From: Helianthus annuus
Taxonomy: Eukaryota > Streptophyta > Magnoliopsida > Asterales > Asteraceae
DNA length: 64,000 nt
Assembly: GCF_002127325.2 (NCBI RefSeq)
Contig: NC_035436.2
Location: 25,803,506 to 25,867,505 of the forward strand
Direction: 5' to 3'
Below the pieces are notes generated by a model, which saw only the letters and a list, made by a program, of their open reading frames with translations, was not told where the DNA came from and did not search any database. This document shows, in pieces, positions 10,587-23,085 of the stretch. A program made the translations under genes and the position numbers. Position 1 is the first letter of the stretch. Each line of letters begins with the position of its first letter.

Positions 10587-10727
10587 GTGAACTGAATAAT
10601 TTGTCCTTTTGAGTTTGGGCTTATCGCACTGGCTACAAAGGGGTTTAATTTAAATAATTAAATTGCTTTTAAATTAAGATTAGTACTAAATAAATTTTGC
10701 TTGACTAATTAAACAAAACGTACTCGA
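10587..10727. repeat. Dispersed direct repeat, copy 2
   Basis: It matches the intronic segment 8583-8722 at about 90% and ends exactly where reversed LTR G begins (tactcga|tgtcacac). Copy 1 continues past this point with unrelated sequence. Confidence 0.85.
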
Positions 10728-11479
10728 TGTCACACACCAACCGATGGCGGAATCATCGGGGCGTGGCACTGAGCGAAATAGATTGTTCAAGAGAATCCAC
10801 AACAACTATTAAATTACCAAATCTTTACTGTTAATATCCCATACTAGTAACAGACAAAGTAAAATTAGTCATTACAGATATAAGTCTCATAAACAAAGAA
10901 CAGTTGCAACAACTCATATTTATTTGGCTTATTTCTAGACCTCCTACTCGATTCGTCACAGCAGACATAGCATCCTATCAACCTGTCACATACTTTAAAA
11001 TAAGGTCAATACATAGAATGTAAAGGTGAGTACACAAGTTTGATAGCATATAGTATAGCGAAAGCGTTTACACATAACCAGCATGTAACACGTAGAAATG
11101 TGAATCAAGTAAGCTATCGAAAATGACGTATGCAACCGACATGACTGCGAGTGTAGAATGCACAACACATTATCACCACTATGACCATGTGAAGTAAAAC
11201 CCTTAACAGCCCTTGTCCACGACAGGTGCTAAGTCCAAACTATAGTACTATCGTTGCTAAGGTGTCAGGCAACAATCACTGTGTAAACATAATATACAAT
11301 CATTCATCGAGTGACGTATAACATGCGAGAGCGGTTAGCGTTAAAGGTGTTTGCGTTGTGTGTTGATGTGTTTTGATAGTGAACGTATGTAACACCCAAA
11401 AGTGAATTAAGCGAAAAAGGGTTCGAGTATACTCACAATGCGTGTTTAGACAAGTAAACACAAACTTGAATTGAATTGA
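10728..11479 (-). mobile_element. LTR G (reversed), truncated by insertion of element B
   Basis: It begins TGTCACACACCAACC, the reverse complement of a typical plant gypsy LTR end (...GGTGTGTGACA). LTR text continues to 11479, where B's LTR starts (TGTAACACCTCG at 11480). The remainder of G, expected beyond B, is not in the window and was probably deleted. No coding sequence. Confidence 0.6.
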
Positions 11480-12258
11480 TGTAACACCTCGTAATTTATG
11501 TCAAATAATGTATTGACACGTGTCATAAGCTTTGAACGTGTAAAAGAATACTCTAGGGGGACTAAAGTTGACAAACAAGAAAAGTATGTGAATATAAAGG
11601 TTCAAAATGTCAACAATGGATAAACATACTTTACAATAACCATACATGATGTTTATACCCTTAAACGATTGATTCATGGATCATACGAAGCTAATTGAGA
11701 AAGAAAGTGAGAGATTGCAAAATACAGGGGTTAAATGTGTCAACATGTTTAAAGTGTACCTCTGAGTGACCTTTTAGCAAACCTGAAGCTTTGTAATGAT
11801 TAATTATGCTCATTAGATTGCGTGATAAAAATTTCATCAAGTTCCGTTATCATATGAGAAAGTTATGATAGAATTCGTATACAAGGGGTTAAAAGCGTCA
11901 ACGTCGAAATTTAAGACTTTTCGGTGATCGTATGAATAACCGGGGACCTAACAAAGTTAGTTTATGAGTTGGAATCCTTAAAAGTCAAGTTTGGGGGTTA
12001 CAAGTGCAAGAAACCATGTTAAAAAATCAAGTTGGAGGTACAGGGGCTAAACATGACAACATTGGAAACTTTGTTTGGCTGACCAGGTCCTTACGGACCG
12101 TATGCTCAGGACCTTACGGTCCGTAAGCATGAGCCAGATGCAAAAAATCGATCAGTTGGTTGTTCAGCCCATGTAACCGACTTAAACTGATATTTTTCAC
12201 TTCCATGCGCGACCCCTACTGATTTTTAGACTTAGGGGCACTTGTAATTGATCAAGAT
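11480..12258 (+). mobile_element. Element B 5' LTR, segment 1
   Basis: It starts TGTAACACCTCG and runs to 12258, where element A is inserted. The LTR resumes at 22068 and again at 25436; the rejoined LTR is about 3.4 kb. It contains an inverted pair TACGGACCGTA (12092-12102) and TACGGTCCGTA (12115-12125) with a 12-nt spacer, shared with the F LTR. Confidence 0.7.
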
Positions 12259-14888
12259 TGTGACAACTCGTATTTCCAAACCCTCCGTTCGATGATTGAA
12301 CCCACAAAATGATCTTGACTTTCAAGTGTGGCTGACAACCTTTATATCTTCAACATTTTAATTGGACCTCCAATATAATCAACACATGGGCTGAAAACAC
12401 TATCTCATAATGGTCCTGACACAAATGCAGATTACATGTGATTACAATGTTGTTTAAATGAATTGAGTAGTGGCCGACAACTTTTACTCAAATATAAGCT
12501 CTTATTAGACCGTTAGTAAGTTGGGCCCAACCCACTACCCCTAAACAAGTCGGCCGAACCTTCCTTCTCTCCTTATGTACGTAAACTAGGTGTTGAATTG
12601 TAATTAATTGCTAACCCTAAATAACCTCCACCCCTCACTTGGATCGCGACGGCAGACGGTACCCCCCCCCCCCTCTCGCGAAGCTTTACGTTGGGTTCAT
12701 CTTATACCCTAACTCTTTTGGTTAGTATAACCTCTTTATGCTTTGAAACAAATCCCTTCGTCACGCATGCTTAGTTATATGGGTTCATGATTGTGATTAC
12801 TGATTATATTGCATTTGATGATTAGTATGTTAATTGTTTGCATGATTATTGGTGTGATGTTAAGATGTACCAACATGGCTATATTAAATGATGTTTTGAT
12901 GTTTTATTCATTGGGATCATTAATCTGTATGTTAACAGGATGTATATTGATTATTAATTTAGATGAGATAAGGCTAGGGTCATAACGAAAAGTGTTGATA
13001 TGGTTAGTATTGTTGCTGTTAATTTTAAGAGATGGCATGTTAATGATATGTGTTGTTACAAACAATAATGCATGATTATGATGGGTATAATTTAATCCGT
13101 GAATCACAAAAAAGTGCCATGGAACTTGTACAGATCAGATCGCACGAATACCTATTGTCAGATTCATTATAACTTCAAGTGATACTTTAAAAGTCCACTA
13201 ACTTGATCGGTCCAATTAGAAATATAAAGCAACTTTGATATCACGTGATATTATCTCAATTCAAGGTTATACAATCTAATTGCATGTGTATTAGGAATTG
13301 TGTTAGTTTGCATGTGCAGCCCATGTGATGTAAAATGGCGGCCCATGTGAGTTGCATGTGATAGTTTCTAGCATTATGTGAATTATTTAATTGTGTTACA
13401 CATACTGATTATGAATATAATGAAGGGAATTAATAAGGGTTCCATTGATAGTAGCCATGACAAACTGGTAACATGAAACGGAACATACATATTTGAGTGG
13501 ATACATGAGGATTGTTATTTAGAGTTTATTATAAAAGGAATTGGTGTGGGATTTGGGTGTCGGGTAGGTTACACAGGTTCATGTGGGGCGACATTGGGCC
13601 AGTCACATTGGGCCGGTTACAACCGGGTCACACCATCGGTGGGCTGGGCTCCGATGGGGCACACATCTACACACACTTTGTTGATAACTTGTTGTTGGGT
13701 CGCACTAGTCAAAGAGGGTCAATAGGTTGACTAACACAAATGCACGGGCATTAAAGGATTAGTTATTACGTGAATTGCATATATGAACTCTTGAGGTGAA
13801 TTGACTTATAAACTGGTTTCATGTTACAAGACTACTCGATGATGTTAGGCCGGTATGCTAATTGCTATGACTTGAAACATAGGGGTGTTACTCATATATT
13901 AGAATTGTGTGGTACGTGATTGAGTAGTATGTGGATAAATCATATGTGAGATATGTAGTACGTATGCACATGAAACTGATTGTTATCTGTACCATGTTAG
14001 GACGTCTTTAATCACGGTTAAATAAAGTAACTAATCTTACCGAGCAAACCAAAGGTGAGTTCACTGCACTTTTCTAAGCATGCGTCCCGGTGGTTTGGGA
14101 CATCTGGTAAACGTTTTTAAAGGGAATACTGGGTAAACTGTCTATTTGGGATGTTGGTTATTAAACACTGTATAAATCATGTAAGACCCCATACATCTAC
14201 CGTGTTGCTGAAGAAGCAACGAGGTATTTAGTTGATAGCACTATTAGGATTGGCACCCTCACACCAGGCCGAAAGGACGGGCGTGAACTAATTACCTGGA
14301 CCTCATGACCAATGCCTAGTTAAAGGCATTGGGGTTGGGCATTCACATCGTGTACATATAAGACCCCTTACATCTATTCAAGGTTGTTTGATACCTTGAC
14401 CTCATGACCAATGCCTAAATGGAGGCATTGGGGTTGGGCATTCAGATCTAGTCGCCACATACGGTAATCGAGTAATAACAACATCAAATCAAATTGTTGA
14501 ACTGTTTTATACACGTAACTGGTAACTAACTCGGTAACAAAACTTTGAACTCACCAGCGTAGTCTGACACACTTGTTTGCGTGCTTGTAGGTCGTTAGCT
14601 GTTTACGTTGGAACTTGCTGTCTGGAGTAGCTGGAGTCTCATGGGTCGATTGGAGGGATTTGTGTTCTGATTTGTTGATACTTTATATTGATTTTAAACT
14701 ATTTAACTTCGTTTGGTTTTGCTTCCGCTGAATACTTTGGTTTTCTTTTGAACTTGGATGGTATTTTATTATTAACTAAGAACTTTATTTTAGAAACATG
14801 TATGGGTTCTATGTAATTAGTGGCTCATTGCTGGTACGTCACACGCCTATCAGGGACACTCCCTAAGTGGTATTTTGGGGGTGTGACA
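12259..14888 (+). repeat. Element A 5' LTR (2630 bp)
   Basis: It starts TGTGACAACTCG and ends GGTGTGACA. Inside are a C tract (about 12662-12674) and two hairpins of stem CCAATGCCT/AGGCATTGG (14309-14332 and 14408-14431), each within a repeated block of about 45 bp. Open frames at 12904-13107 and 13512-13730 recur unchanged or nearly so in the 3' LTR and have no domain, so they are not genes. Confidence 0.93.
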
Positions 14889-14890
14889 GT

Positions 14891-14904
14891 TTGGTATCAG
14901 AGCC
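14891..14904 (+). promoter_or_regulatory. Element A primer-binding site (tRNA-iMet type)
   Basis: ttggtatcagagcc, two bases after the LTR end, is complementary to the 3' end of plant initiator tRNA-Met, the usual minus-strand primer of plant Gypsy and Copia elements. Confidence 0.9.
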
Positions 14905-17900
14905 ACTGGTTATAGTGAACTTGGTTTTAAAACGTTTTTTTTATAAAACCAAACTATAACCGAATAGTTTTGAGAGCAAGAATACGACCATGACACTCAG
15001 CTCCAGATAGCAAGGTTCGTCTCTCGTTTACTCATTGCACAACATAGCTAGTGAACATTTATATTGCATGCGATTGCACGTTTAGAACAACAGTATGGAT
15101 TCATGTGTTACTTACATATGTTAAGGGATTGATAGTGTAGTGTTACCTTAGACATTGGTGACTCATGTTTTGTGATGTTCTTCGTTTGCTATTCAAGTCT
15201 AGGGAACCATTTGACATGAGTTAGGAGGAACTGAGATGAGCATGCAAATCACAATATTATTGTGGGTGCACACATAATAATAAAGTGGGGTGCATGCGAG
15301 TCCCAGTGAGGCTTAACAAGTGAAAAATGGGTTCCGTTTCGTTATTTGATTGATGTGAAACACAACAGTCTATAGGAGTCGTAGCAGTGATTGTCTCCTA
15401 CTCGAACACGATCTTTTCACTTTTCACTGAATCCTTTCGAATCTCGATGCTATCGAGTATTACCTGAATACCCACCTGAACGCCTAGCGAACTGTGTAGA
15501 ATGTTAGGTGCCTGTATGAACATCCCTGAGTTGGATGTTGCAACGACAGTGATTGGTCTATATCTTTCCCACTTTTCTTCGTTTGCTGGAACTTAACGTA
15601 TCGACGTCTTAAACCCCGAAGTGCGATCACTTCTGCAACACTATCGCAACATACCATGTATTACTCAGTCAACTTGCAAGAGCGATGGACGAGAGGATAA
15701 ACGTAGTACTTTACTGACTTCAGCATTTGAACGACCCTGATTACCAGCAACGAACATCAGCAATTTGACCCAAACCGAATCTTTAACCTTAGACAGCGAC
15801 ATATGGGAGTCAACTCTTAGGAGGTCATCGGGGCATAAGCAATGACAATCGACTACGGTGTGGAACGCGTAGCTGCCAGCACAATGAGTAGCGTCTTGGT
15901 ACGTGGCACGGAACGGGAAAAGATGGAACCTGTCAGTGAAAGATCGTAGGGCTCCGTTTCAAGCAACGACATTAGGGGTAACAGTCACGGCAACATCACG
16001 ATACTCGTTGTTATAGCCAACGGAATGAAAACGAAGGTGGCTTCGACAAGAATTGACTGTTATTAAATCAAAATGTCAACAACCAAGGGAACAATGACAG
16101 TAGTGGGAATCCACGTGACCGTGAAAACACTGGTAGTGGTGCTTGTGGAAGGACATGCAGGATTGGCGTGAGCGACGCCAGGCATAATAACAACATGGTA
16201 GCTTTTATGGACGGCTAATCGCTTTGTCTCTGTTCTGTTTAACCCTGATGCTTCTCGAACCTGAACCTGTTGTGGAATCGACTGATGACAAGACAATTGA
16301 AACCTCATATGTTTGTTGGGATGCAAACTTGACCTTGTGGGACAAGTGTACGACATTGACCTTTCTTTTGCTACCCTTGACGGGTTCGATGCAGTAGTTG
16401 GTGTGGATTGGTTATCCAGAGAATACGTAGATATACCCTATGAGGAGGAGATTTTGTGTACCCATCTCCCTAGTGAAGGATCGTTGTCTGCTCTAAAGCG
16501 TCAGAGTGGTGCAAGGGTTAGCGCCATTCCAGCTATGAAAGCCCAGAAGTGTCCACGGAGGGATTACCCCGCCATCGTTAGCAACCGTTACTGATGTTAA
16601 GCCAAGGAAGAGAGGAGTGAGGATCCACCAGTCATTTATGATCTCTTTCGAGGAGCTACTTGAAGAACTTCCAGGATTACTTCCACAACTGTTAGGCAGA
16701 GTCGCAGTTTGATCTCATGACGGATGTAGCTCCGAATAATCCTACTCTTATCGTCTTGCACTAGAAGGGCAGCAAGAGCTGTCTAATCAACTACATGAAT
16801 TGTTGAACAAGAGTTTTAGCGGACCTAGTTTTTCGCTTTGGGGAGCCCCAGTTATAGCCATGAAGATAAGTCTTTTCGTATGTATTCTGATTATTGAGAA
16901 CTTAACAAGGTGGCAGTCAAGAACCGTTTGCTTCGACCATGTATTGGCAACCTGCCGACTAGATGCGAGGGACACACTTTCAGTCGAAGATTGGCTAGCG
17001 AACGAACTATCATCAGATAGAAATCCAGGGGGAGGATATTCCTAAAACGGCATATCGAACGTCGTACGACTATCGCGACTTTGTATTCCATGACCTTTGG
17101 GTTAATCAACACACCAGCAACTCTATGGATCACATGAATCGACATATTGATGACGTTTTGAATCATTCCCAGGAGAAAGGAACACCATTGGTGGTATTTG
17201 TATCTTACCTTAGAGCTCCCGAGGGAGGAGCCACTACACGCGAAGTCTAGTTAGGTGTAATTTCTGGATTCGGGAGGTGCATATTTTTCTTGGTCACGTA
17301 GCCAATGAAGTGGGAATACACGTGAATCTCGCTAATATCCATTGACAAATCCTTGGTTTTGCTAGATATAATCGCAGATTTATCAAGGGATTTTCGAAGG
17401 TTGCGCAGCGATAACCTCTTTAGCACAGCAGAAGGCTGTGTACTGTTGAGTGACCTAACAGGCGGGCATCATTTCAACTTTTGGAAACTCAACTCAACAA
17501 TGCAATAAGCGTCGTCTTTACCTAAGGGTACGGGTGATTTAGTGATATACCATGATGGTTCGAATCGGAGACCAAGATATACACCGATGCAACGCAAGAG
17601 GACAATGACACACGTAGTGGATTTGTGAAGTAAAATTGCACGAGTCACAACCTGCGGAGGGAACCGTGGTCTTTGGATTTAAGATGGAGGCATTACTCGG
17701 ACGGTACTATATGCACTGCTTAGACCGATCACAAGGGCCTCTCGTGTACCCTTGTTTCAAAAAGAGCTAAAACACGTGATGGCATCGCTGGATGGAACTC
17801 TTGAGCGATTACGGCTATGGAACTTAAACAAGTATGAGCGTACAGCTCATCACCAACTCTAGCCTACCCAATCAGGTTCACCCTATTCAAACTAAAGCGC

Positions 17901-19438
17901 TGAAGGAAGAGGATTTCGAGTTGGGTCCATGCGAGGCATGGAGGAGTAACTTTTGGCAAGGCGGACGGTACGCGCTACTTCATGGAACAAATATGGATTC
18001 TACTGCACAACAATTCGAGGGAACTTATGTTGAGAGAAGCAACCCAGCCTCGATATGCTGGACAACTGGATTCGATGGATGTGTTAGGATCGGAGGATCT
18101 TGTACTGGCAACTGGACTTGAAGGCCTACGCAGCGAAGCATGTGAACGACGTTTAACTTGGGCGAAAGTCAAGGTGGAACATCAGAAACCTTCTGCTTTG
18201 TGTCAGCAACCAGAAACACCCATTTGGTAATAAGAACAGACTGTCACGGACTTTGTCGCGGATCTACCTAAAACTCAGAACGGAAACAATATCACTTGGA
18301 TGATCGTTGATTGTCTCATGTAACCAGCACACCCTCTTGCAATTAAGGAAACTAACGAGTTTTCGCACCTTATGAATATCCCTCTGTGAGAGCCGGTTTT
18401 TGGGCACGGGGTGCCAACTCCTGCTACCTCTGAGTTTGTTCTATTGATGATTTATGTCAGGCAATACACAACACCCCTGGCTCACGTCTGGACAGGAGCA
18501 TTACATATCATCACAGGACGAACGGTTTGAGTAAACGAACCCCTCCCTGACACTCGAGGACATGCTGTGAGCATGTGTGTGATTGACCTTAGTAAGAGTT
18601 AGAAGGATATTTACCTTTGGTTGAGTTCTACTACAGCAGTTACCATTCTAGTATTCAGACTACTCTGTTTGGGGCATTGCATGGATGATAATACTAATCT
18701 CTTCGTGTAGTTGGATGACAACCTCAACATGGGTCCAGGACTTGTACTCGAACCTCTTGGGAAGATTGTTTAGATCGGAAATCGTTTGACGGCAACGCTT
18801 GACCGTCAGAAAAGTTGATAAGCTTAGGAAACACTGGGAGTTCACTGTAGGCGAACGTGTCATAATCGAAAGTCTCACCCTGGGAGGATGCGGTGCATTT
18901 TGGGAAAGCGTGGCAAGGCGAATTCACGTCACGTCAAGTCATTCCAAAATTATGGAAAGAATCCGTGACATGGCTCACGAACTCGAGTTACCTGACGACT
19001 TGGGTAACGTTCGCGATGATATTTATGCCCCGGGACTAAAGAAGTGTTTGTCCGATGAAACACTTGTGATACCTTTTTGCTAGAGTCTAAGGTTAACGAC
19101 AAGTTGCAGTTATCGTGGAATCCATCAAAAACATGGACCAGGAAGCCAAGGTTCGTTAACTTAGTCAAATTTCAAATCGTGGGAGTTCGTAGGAACTCAA
19201 GTCGTGGACTGAAGATCACGTGAGAACGCAATGATCTGATGAAGCCCCGGTACCTTTAATCGGTCGAGCAGTTGAATCACTTTCTGATGTCCCTGTCGAA
19301 TTTCGGGACGAAATTCCCTTTCAAGTTGGGGATGATGTAGCACCCGAGGAAAACCCACAGTCATCTTAATCTATCGCTTCACTTCCCTACGACTGCTTGT
19401 CAAATTTCGGGACGAAATTTCTTTCAAGTTGGGGATGA
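14905..19438 (+). pseudogene. Element A interior: gag-pol relic, no intact reading frame
   Basis: Traces of a chromovirus-type pol can be followed in order. Protease-like 'FDAVVGVDWLSR' is near 16385-16425. An RT start reading 'LWGAPV' is near 16836-16860. An RNase H start like 'DFVIYHDGSNR' is near 17535-17570, followed by the [12 protein letters not shown] stretch at about 17670. Integrase traces cover 18150-18350, including a QQPE-TPIW and DFV-DLPKTQN run. The integrase C-terminus ends [11 protein letters not shown] near 19040-19080. All are split by frameshifts and stops; the longest piece is 94 codons. The order matches element C2's pol, to which it is clearly related. Gag (about 15000-16200) is not recognisable. 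Confidence 0.8.
19298..19438 (+). promoter_or_regulatory. Element A double hairpin-polypurine module with relic LTR head
   Basis: Hairpin 1 (GAATTTCG-GGA-CGAAATTC, 19298-19316) is followed by a purine tract and TGTAGCACCCGAGG at 19336, which looks like an LTR start. Hairpin 2 (AAATTTCG-GGA-CGAAATTT, 19402-19420) is followed by 'caagttggggatga' and the real 3' LTR at 19439. Only the second tract can prime the present LTR. Confidence 0.75.
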
Positions 19439-22062
19439 TGTGACAACTCGTATTTCCAAACCCTCCGTTCGATGATTGAACCCACAAAATGATCTTGACT
19501 TTCAAGTGTGGCTGACAACCTTTATATCTTCAACATTTTAATTGGACCTCCAATATAATCAACACATGGGCTGAAAACACTATCTCATAATGGTCCTGAC
19601 ACAAATGCAGATTACATGTGATTACAATGTTGTTTAAATGAATTGAGTAGTGGCCGACAACTTTTACTCAAATATAAGCTCTTATTGGACCGTTAGTAAG
19701 TTGGGCCCAACCCACTACCCCTAAACAAGTCGGCCGAACCTTCCTTCTCTCCTTATGTACGTAAACTAGGTGTTGAATTGTAATTAATTGCTAACCCTAA
19801 ATAACCTCCACCCCTCACTTGGATCGCGATGGCAGACGGTACCCCCCCCTCGCGAAGCTTTACGTTGGGTTCATCTTATACCCTAACTCTTTTGGTTAGT
19901 ATAACCTCTTTATGCTTTGAAACAAATCCCTTCGTCACGCATGCCTAGTTATATCGGTTCATGATTGTGATTACTGATTATATTGCATTTGATGATTAGT
20001 ATGTTAATTGTTTGCATGATTATTGGTGTGATGTTAAGATGTACCAACATGGCTATATTAAATGATGTTTTGATGTTTTATTCATTGGGATCATTAATCT
20101 GTATGTTAACAGGATGTATATTGATTATTAATTTAGATGAGATAAGGCTAGGGTCATAACGAAAAGTGTTGATATGGTTAGTATTGTTGCTGTTAATTTT
20201 AAGAGATGGCATGTTAATGATATGTGTTGTTACAAACAATAATGCATGATTATGATGGGTATAATTTAATCCGTGAATCACAAAGAAGTGCCATGGAACT
20301 TGTACAGATCAGATCGCACGAATACCTATTGTCAGATTCATTATAACTTCAAGTGATACTTTAAAAGTCCACTAACTTGATCGGTCCAATTAGAAATATA
20401 AAGCAACTTTGATATCACGTGATATTATCTCAATTCAAGGTTATACAATCTAATTGCATGTGTATTAGGAATTGTGTTAGTTTGCATGTGCAGCCCATGT
20501 GATGTAAAATGGCGGCCCATGTGAGTTGCATGTGATAGTTTCTAGCATTATGTGAATTATTTAATTGTGTTACACATACTGATTATGAATATAATGAAGG
20601 GAATTAATAAGGGTTCCATTGATAGTAGCCATGACAAACTGGTAACATGAAACGGAACATACATATTTGAGTGGATACATGAGGATTGTTATTTAGAGTT
20701 TATTATAAAAGGAATTGGTGTGGGATTTGGGTGTCGGGTAGGTTACACAGGTTCATGTGGGGCGGCATTGGGCCAGTCACATTGGGCCGGTTACAACCGG
20801 GTCACACCATCGGTGGGCTGGGCTCCGATGGGGCACACATCTACACACACTTTGTTGATAACTTGTTGTTGGGTCGCACTAGTCAAAGAGGGTCAATAGG
20901 TTGACTAACACAAATGCACGGGCATTAAAGGATTAGTTATTACGTGAATTGCATATATGAACTCTTGAGGTGAATTGACTTATAAACTGGTTTCATGTTA
21001 CAAGACTACTCGATGATGTTAGGCCGGTATGCTAATTGCTATGACTTGAAACATAGGGGTGTTACTCATATATTAGAATTGTGTGGTACGTGATTGAGTA
21101 GTATGTGGATAAATCATATGTGAGATATGTAGTACGTATGCACATGAAACTGATTGTTATCTGTACCATGTTAGGACGTCTTTAATCACGGTTAAATAAA
21201 GTAACTAATCTTACCGAGCAAACCAAAGGTGAGTTCACTGCACTTTTCTAAGCATGCGTCCCGGTGGTTTGGGACATCTGGTAAACGTTTTTAAAGGGAA
21301 TACTGGGTAAACTGTCTATTTGGGATGTTGGTTATTAAACACTGTATAAATCATGTAAGACCCCATACATCTACCGTGTTGCTGAAGAAGCAACGAGGTA
21401 TTTAGTTGATAGCACTATTAGGATTGGCACCCTCACACCAGGCCGAAAGGACGAGCGTGAACTAATTACCTGGACCTCATGACCAATGCCTAGTTAAAGG
21501 CATTGGGGTTGGGCATTCACATCGTGTACATATAAGACCCCTTACATCTATTCAAGGTTGTTTGATACCTTGACCTCATGACCAATGCCTAAATGGAGGC
21601 ATTGGGGTTGGGCATTCAGATCTAGTCGCCACATACGGTAATCGAGTAATAACAACATCAAATCAAATTGTTGAACTGTTTTATACACGTAACTGGTAAC
21701 TAACTCGGTAACAAAACTTTGAACTCACCAGCGTAGTCTGACACACTTGTTTGCGTGCTTGTAGGTCGTTAGCTGTTTACGTTGGAACTTGCTGTCTGGA
21801 GTAGCTGGAGTCTCATGGGTCGATTAGAGGGATTTGAGTTCTGATTTGTTGATACTTTATATTGATTTTAAACTATTTAACTTCGTTTGGTTTTGCTTCC
21901 GCTGAATACTTTGGTTTTCTTTTGAACTTGGATGGTATTTTATTATTAACTAAGAACTTTATTTTAGAAACATGTATGGGTTCTATGTAATTAGTGGCTC
22001 ATTGCTGGTACATCACACACCTATCAGGGACACTCCCTAAGTGGTATTTTGGGGGTGTGACA
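19439..22062 (+). repeat. Element A 3' LTR (2624 bp)
   Basis: Collinear with the 5' LTR. Differences seen by eye are about twelve substitutions, mostly transitions, plus a 6-bp shorter C tract (near 19842). It ends TGTGACA and is followed by the AAGAT duplication. Confidence 0.93.
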
Positions 22063-22067
22063 AAGAT

Positions 22068-23085
22068 CACCTCATAGACTTGGTTGTCATCATCATAGTG
22101 GATCAAGAACACTATATAAACCCCCATTGTTTGCAAACTTTGATCATTCATTCTTTCTTTCACTCCTGATCATCTCTGGAGCTCAAGAGCCTTTCCTAAG
22201 CATCTCTAATCGTGCATTAGACCTTGGTAAGTACCCTTGACCTTCCTTAATTGAGTTTTGCTTAGTTATTAGCTTAAAAGTCAAATCGTCGTAATTAAGG
22301 TTTGACTTATCGATTAATCGCTAATGGTCCAGTGATTAGTCAAATTGAAGGTAGTTATAAGTTGGTATTTTTGTGGGCAATAAACCCTTAAAAGGGCACC
22401 CTCTGATTCCCGCTCTAACTAGACCAAATGTCGGGTCAAAATTTATTATAAAAGGTCAACAGGATCCGAATTTTTGAATTAACGCATATTTAGCAATATA
22501 GAAGGCGTGTAACCTATTTTATCACTCATATAACATGGTAATAAGTATAAGAACTGGTCTAAGCTTGTTTGATCCGACAATTTTCTGTTTAGACCCGGTT
22601 CGGAACCGAAAGTCGCAAAACTTTGACTTTTGCTTTGACTTCAGTTCTGACCCGATTTAGATGGGTTTGGAAATGCCTTAGGGCTTCCTTAGGACCAGGT
22701 TCCATGTTGGTATAACCCTCTGTGATTGATTCGTTGATTGCCCCATTCGTTTACACGTTTCCGTTAATTGCTTAATGTTGACCATAAAACGAGAATTTTG
22801 GAAATGTGAAAGGACAATAATCTTTATTACTGATTTGTAAACATGTCCCTAAATTTTCACATCAGTTTGAGGTCTAGGTTAGGAGTTATGCTCAATGACG
22901 TAATTAGAACGCTTTTTAGTAATTAAACGACGTCATTAGCATAAAGCCTATCTAAACCCAATTTTTGACACCAAACCTTTTACCCACTGATTTAATATAA
23001 TATTATGAGATTTTTGAAGATTTTTAATTATTTTTAACCTGCTCATAACCTAAGGTTATGACTTTAATTCGGTGAATACCGATTA
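22068..23085 (+). mobile_element. Element B 5' LTR, segment 2
   Basis: Continuation of the B LTR after element A and its target duplication. It carries a likely core promoter (TATA at 22113-22119) and runs to GATTA at 23081-23085, the target site of the reversed solo LTR. Confidence 0.65.
22113..22119 (+). promoter_or_regulatory. TATA box in the B LTR
   Basis: TATATAA in a CACTATATAAACCCC context resembles a plant RNA polymerase II TATA box. It is followed by a CT-rich leader. This would mark the U3/R boundary region of the B LTR. Confidence 0.5.

Larger units (their letters stand above)
12259..22062 (+). mobile_element. Element A: complete gypsy-type LTR retrotransposon with decayed interior
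   Basis: Two LTRs (12259-14888 and 19439-22062) flank a 4550-bp interior. The 5-bp target-site duplication AAGAT is at 12254-12258 and 22063-22067. The primer-binding site (ttggtatcagagcc, complementary to initiator tRNA-Met) is at 14891-14904. The polypurine tract is at about 19426-19438. The LTRs differ at roughly a dozen sites plus a C-tract length change, so the insertion is young. Yet the interior has no intact gag or pol, only frame-broken traces. Most likely it was a non-autonomous element when it moved. Confidence 0.93.

Noticed and set aside
12904..13107. Open frame also present at 20078-20281 as a conserved gene pair
   Set aside because: Both are the same position in the two LTRs of element A; identity reflects LTR origin, not coding.
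16063..19168. Many 60-97-codon frames on both strands inside element A
   Set aside because: They are fragments or shadows of broken gag-pol; none is a complete domain, and sense-strand traces shift between frames.
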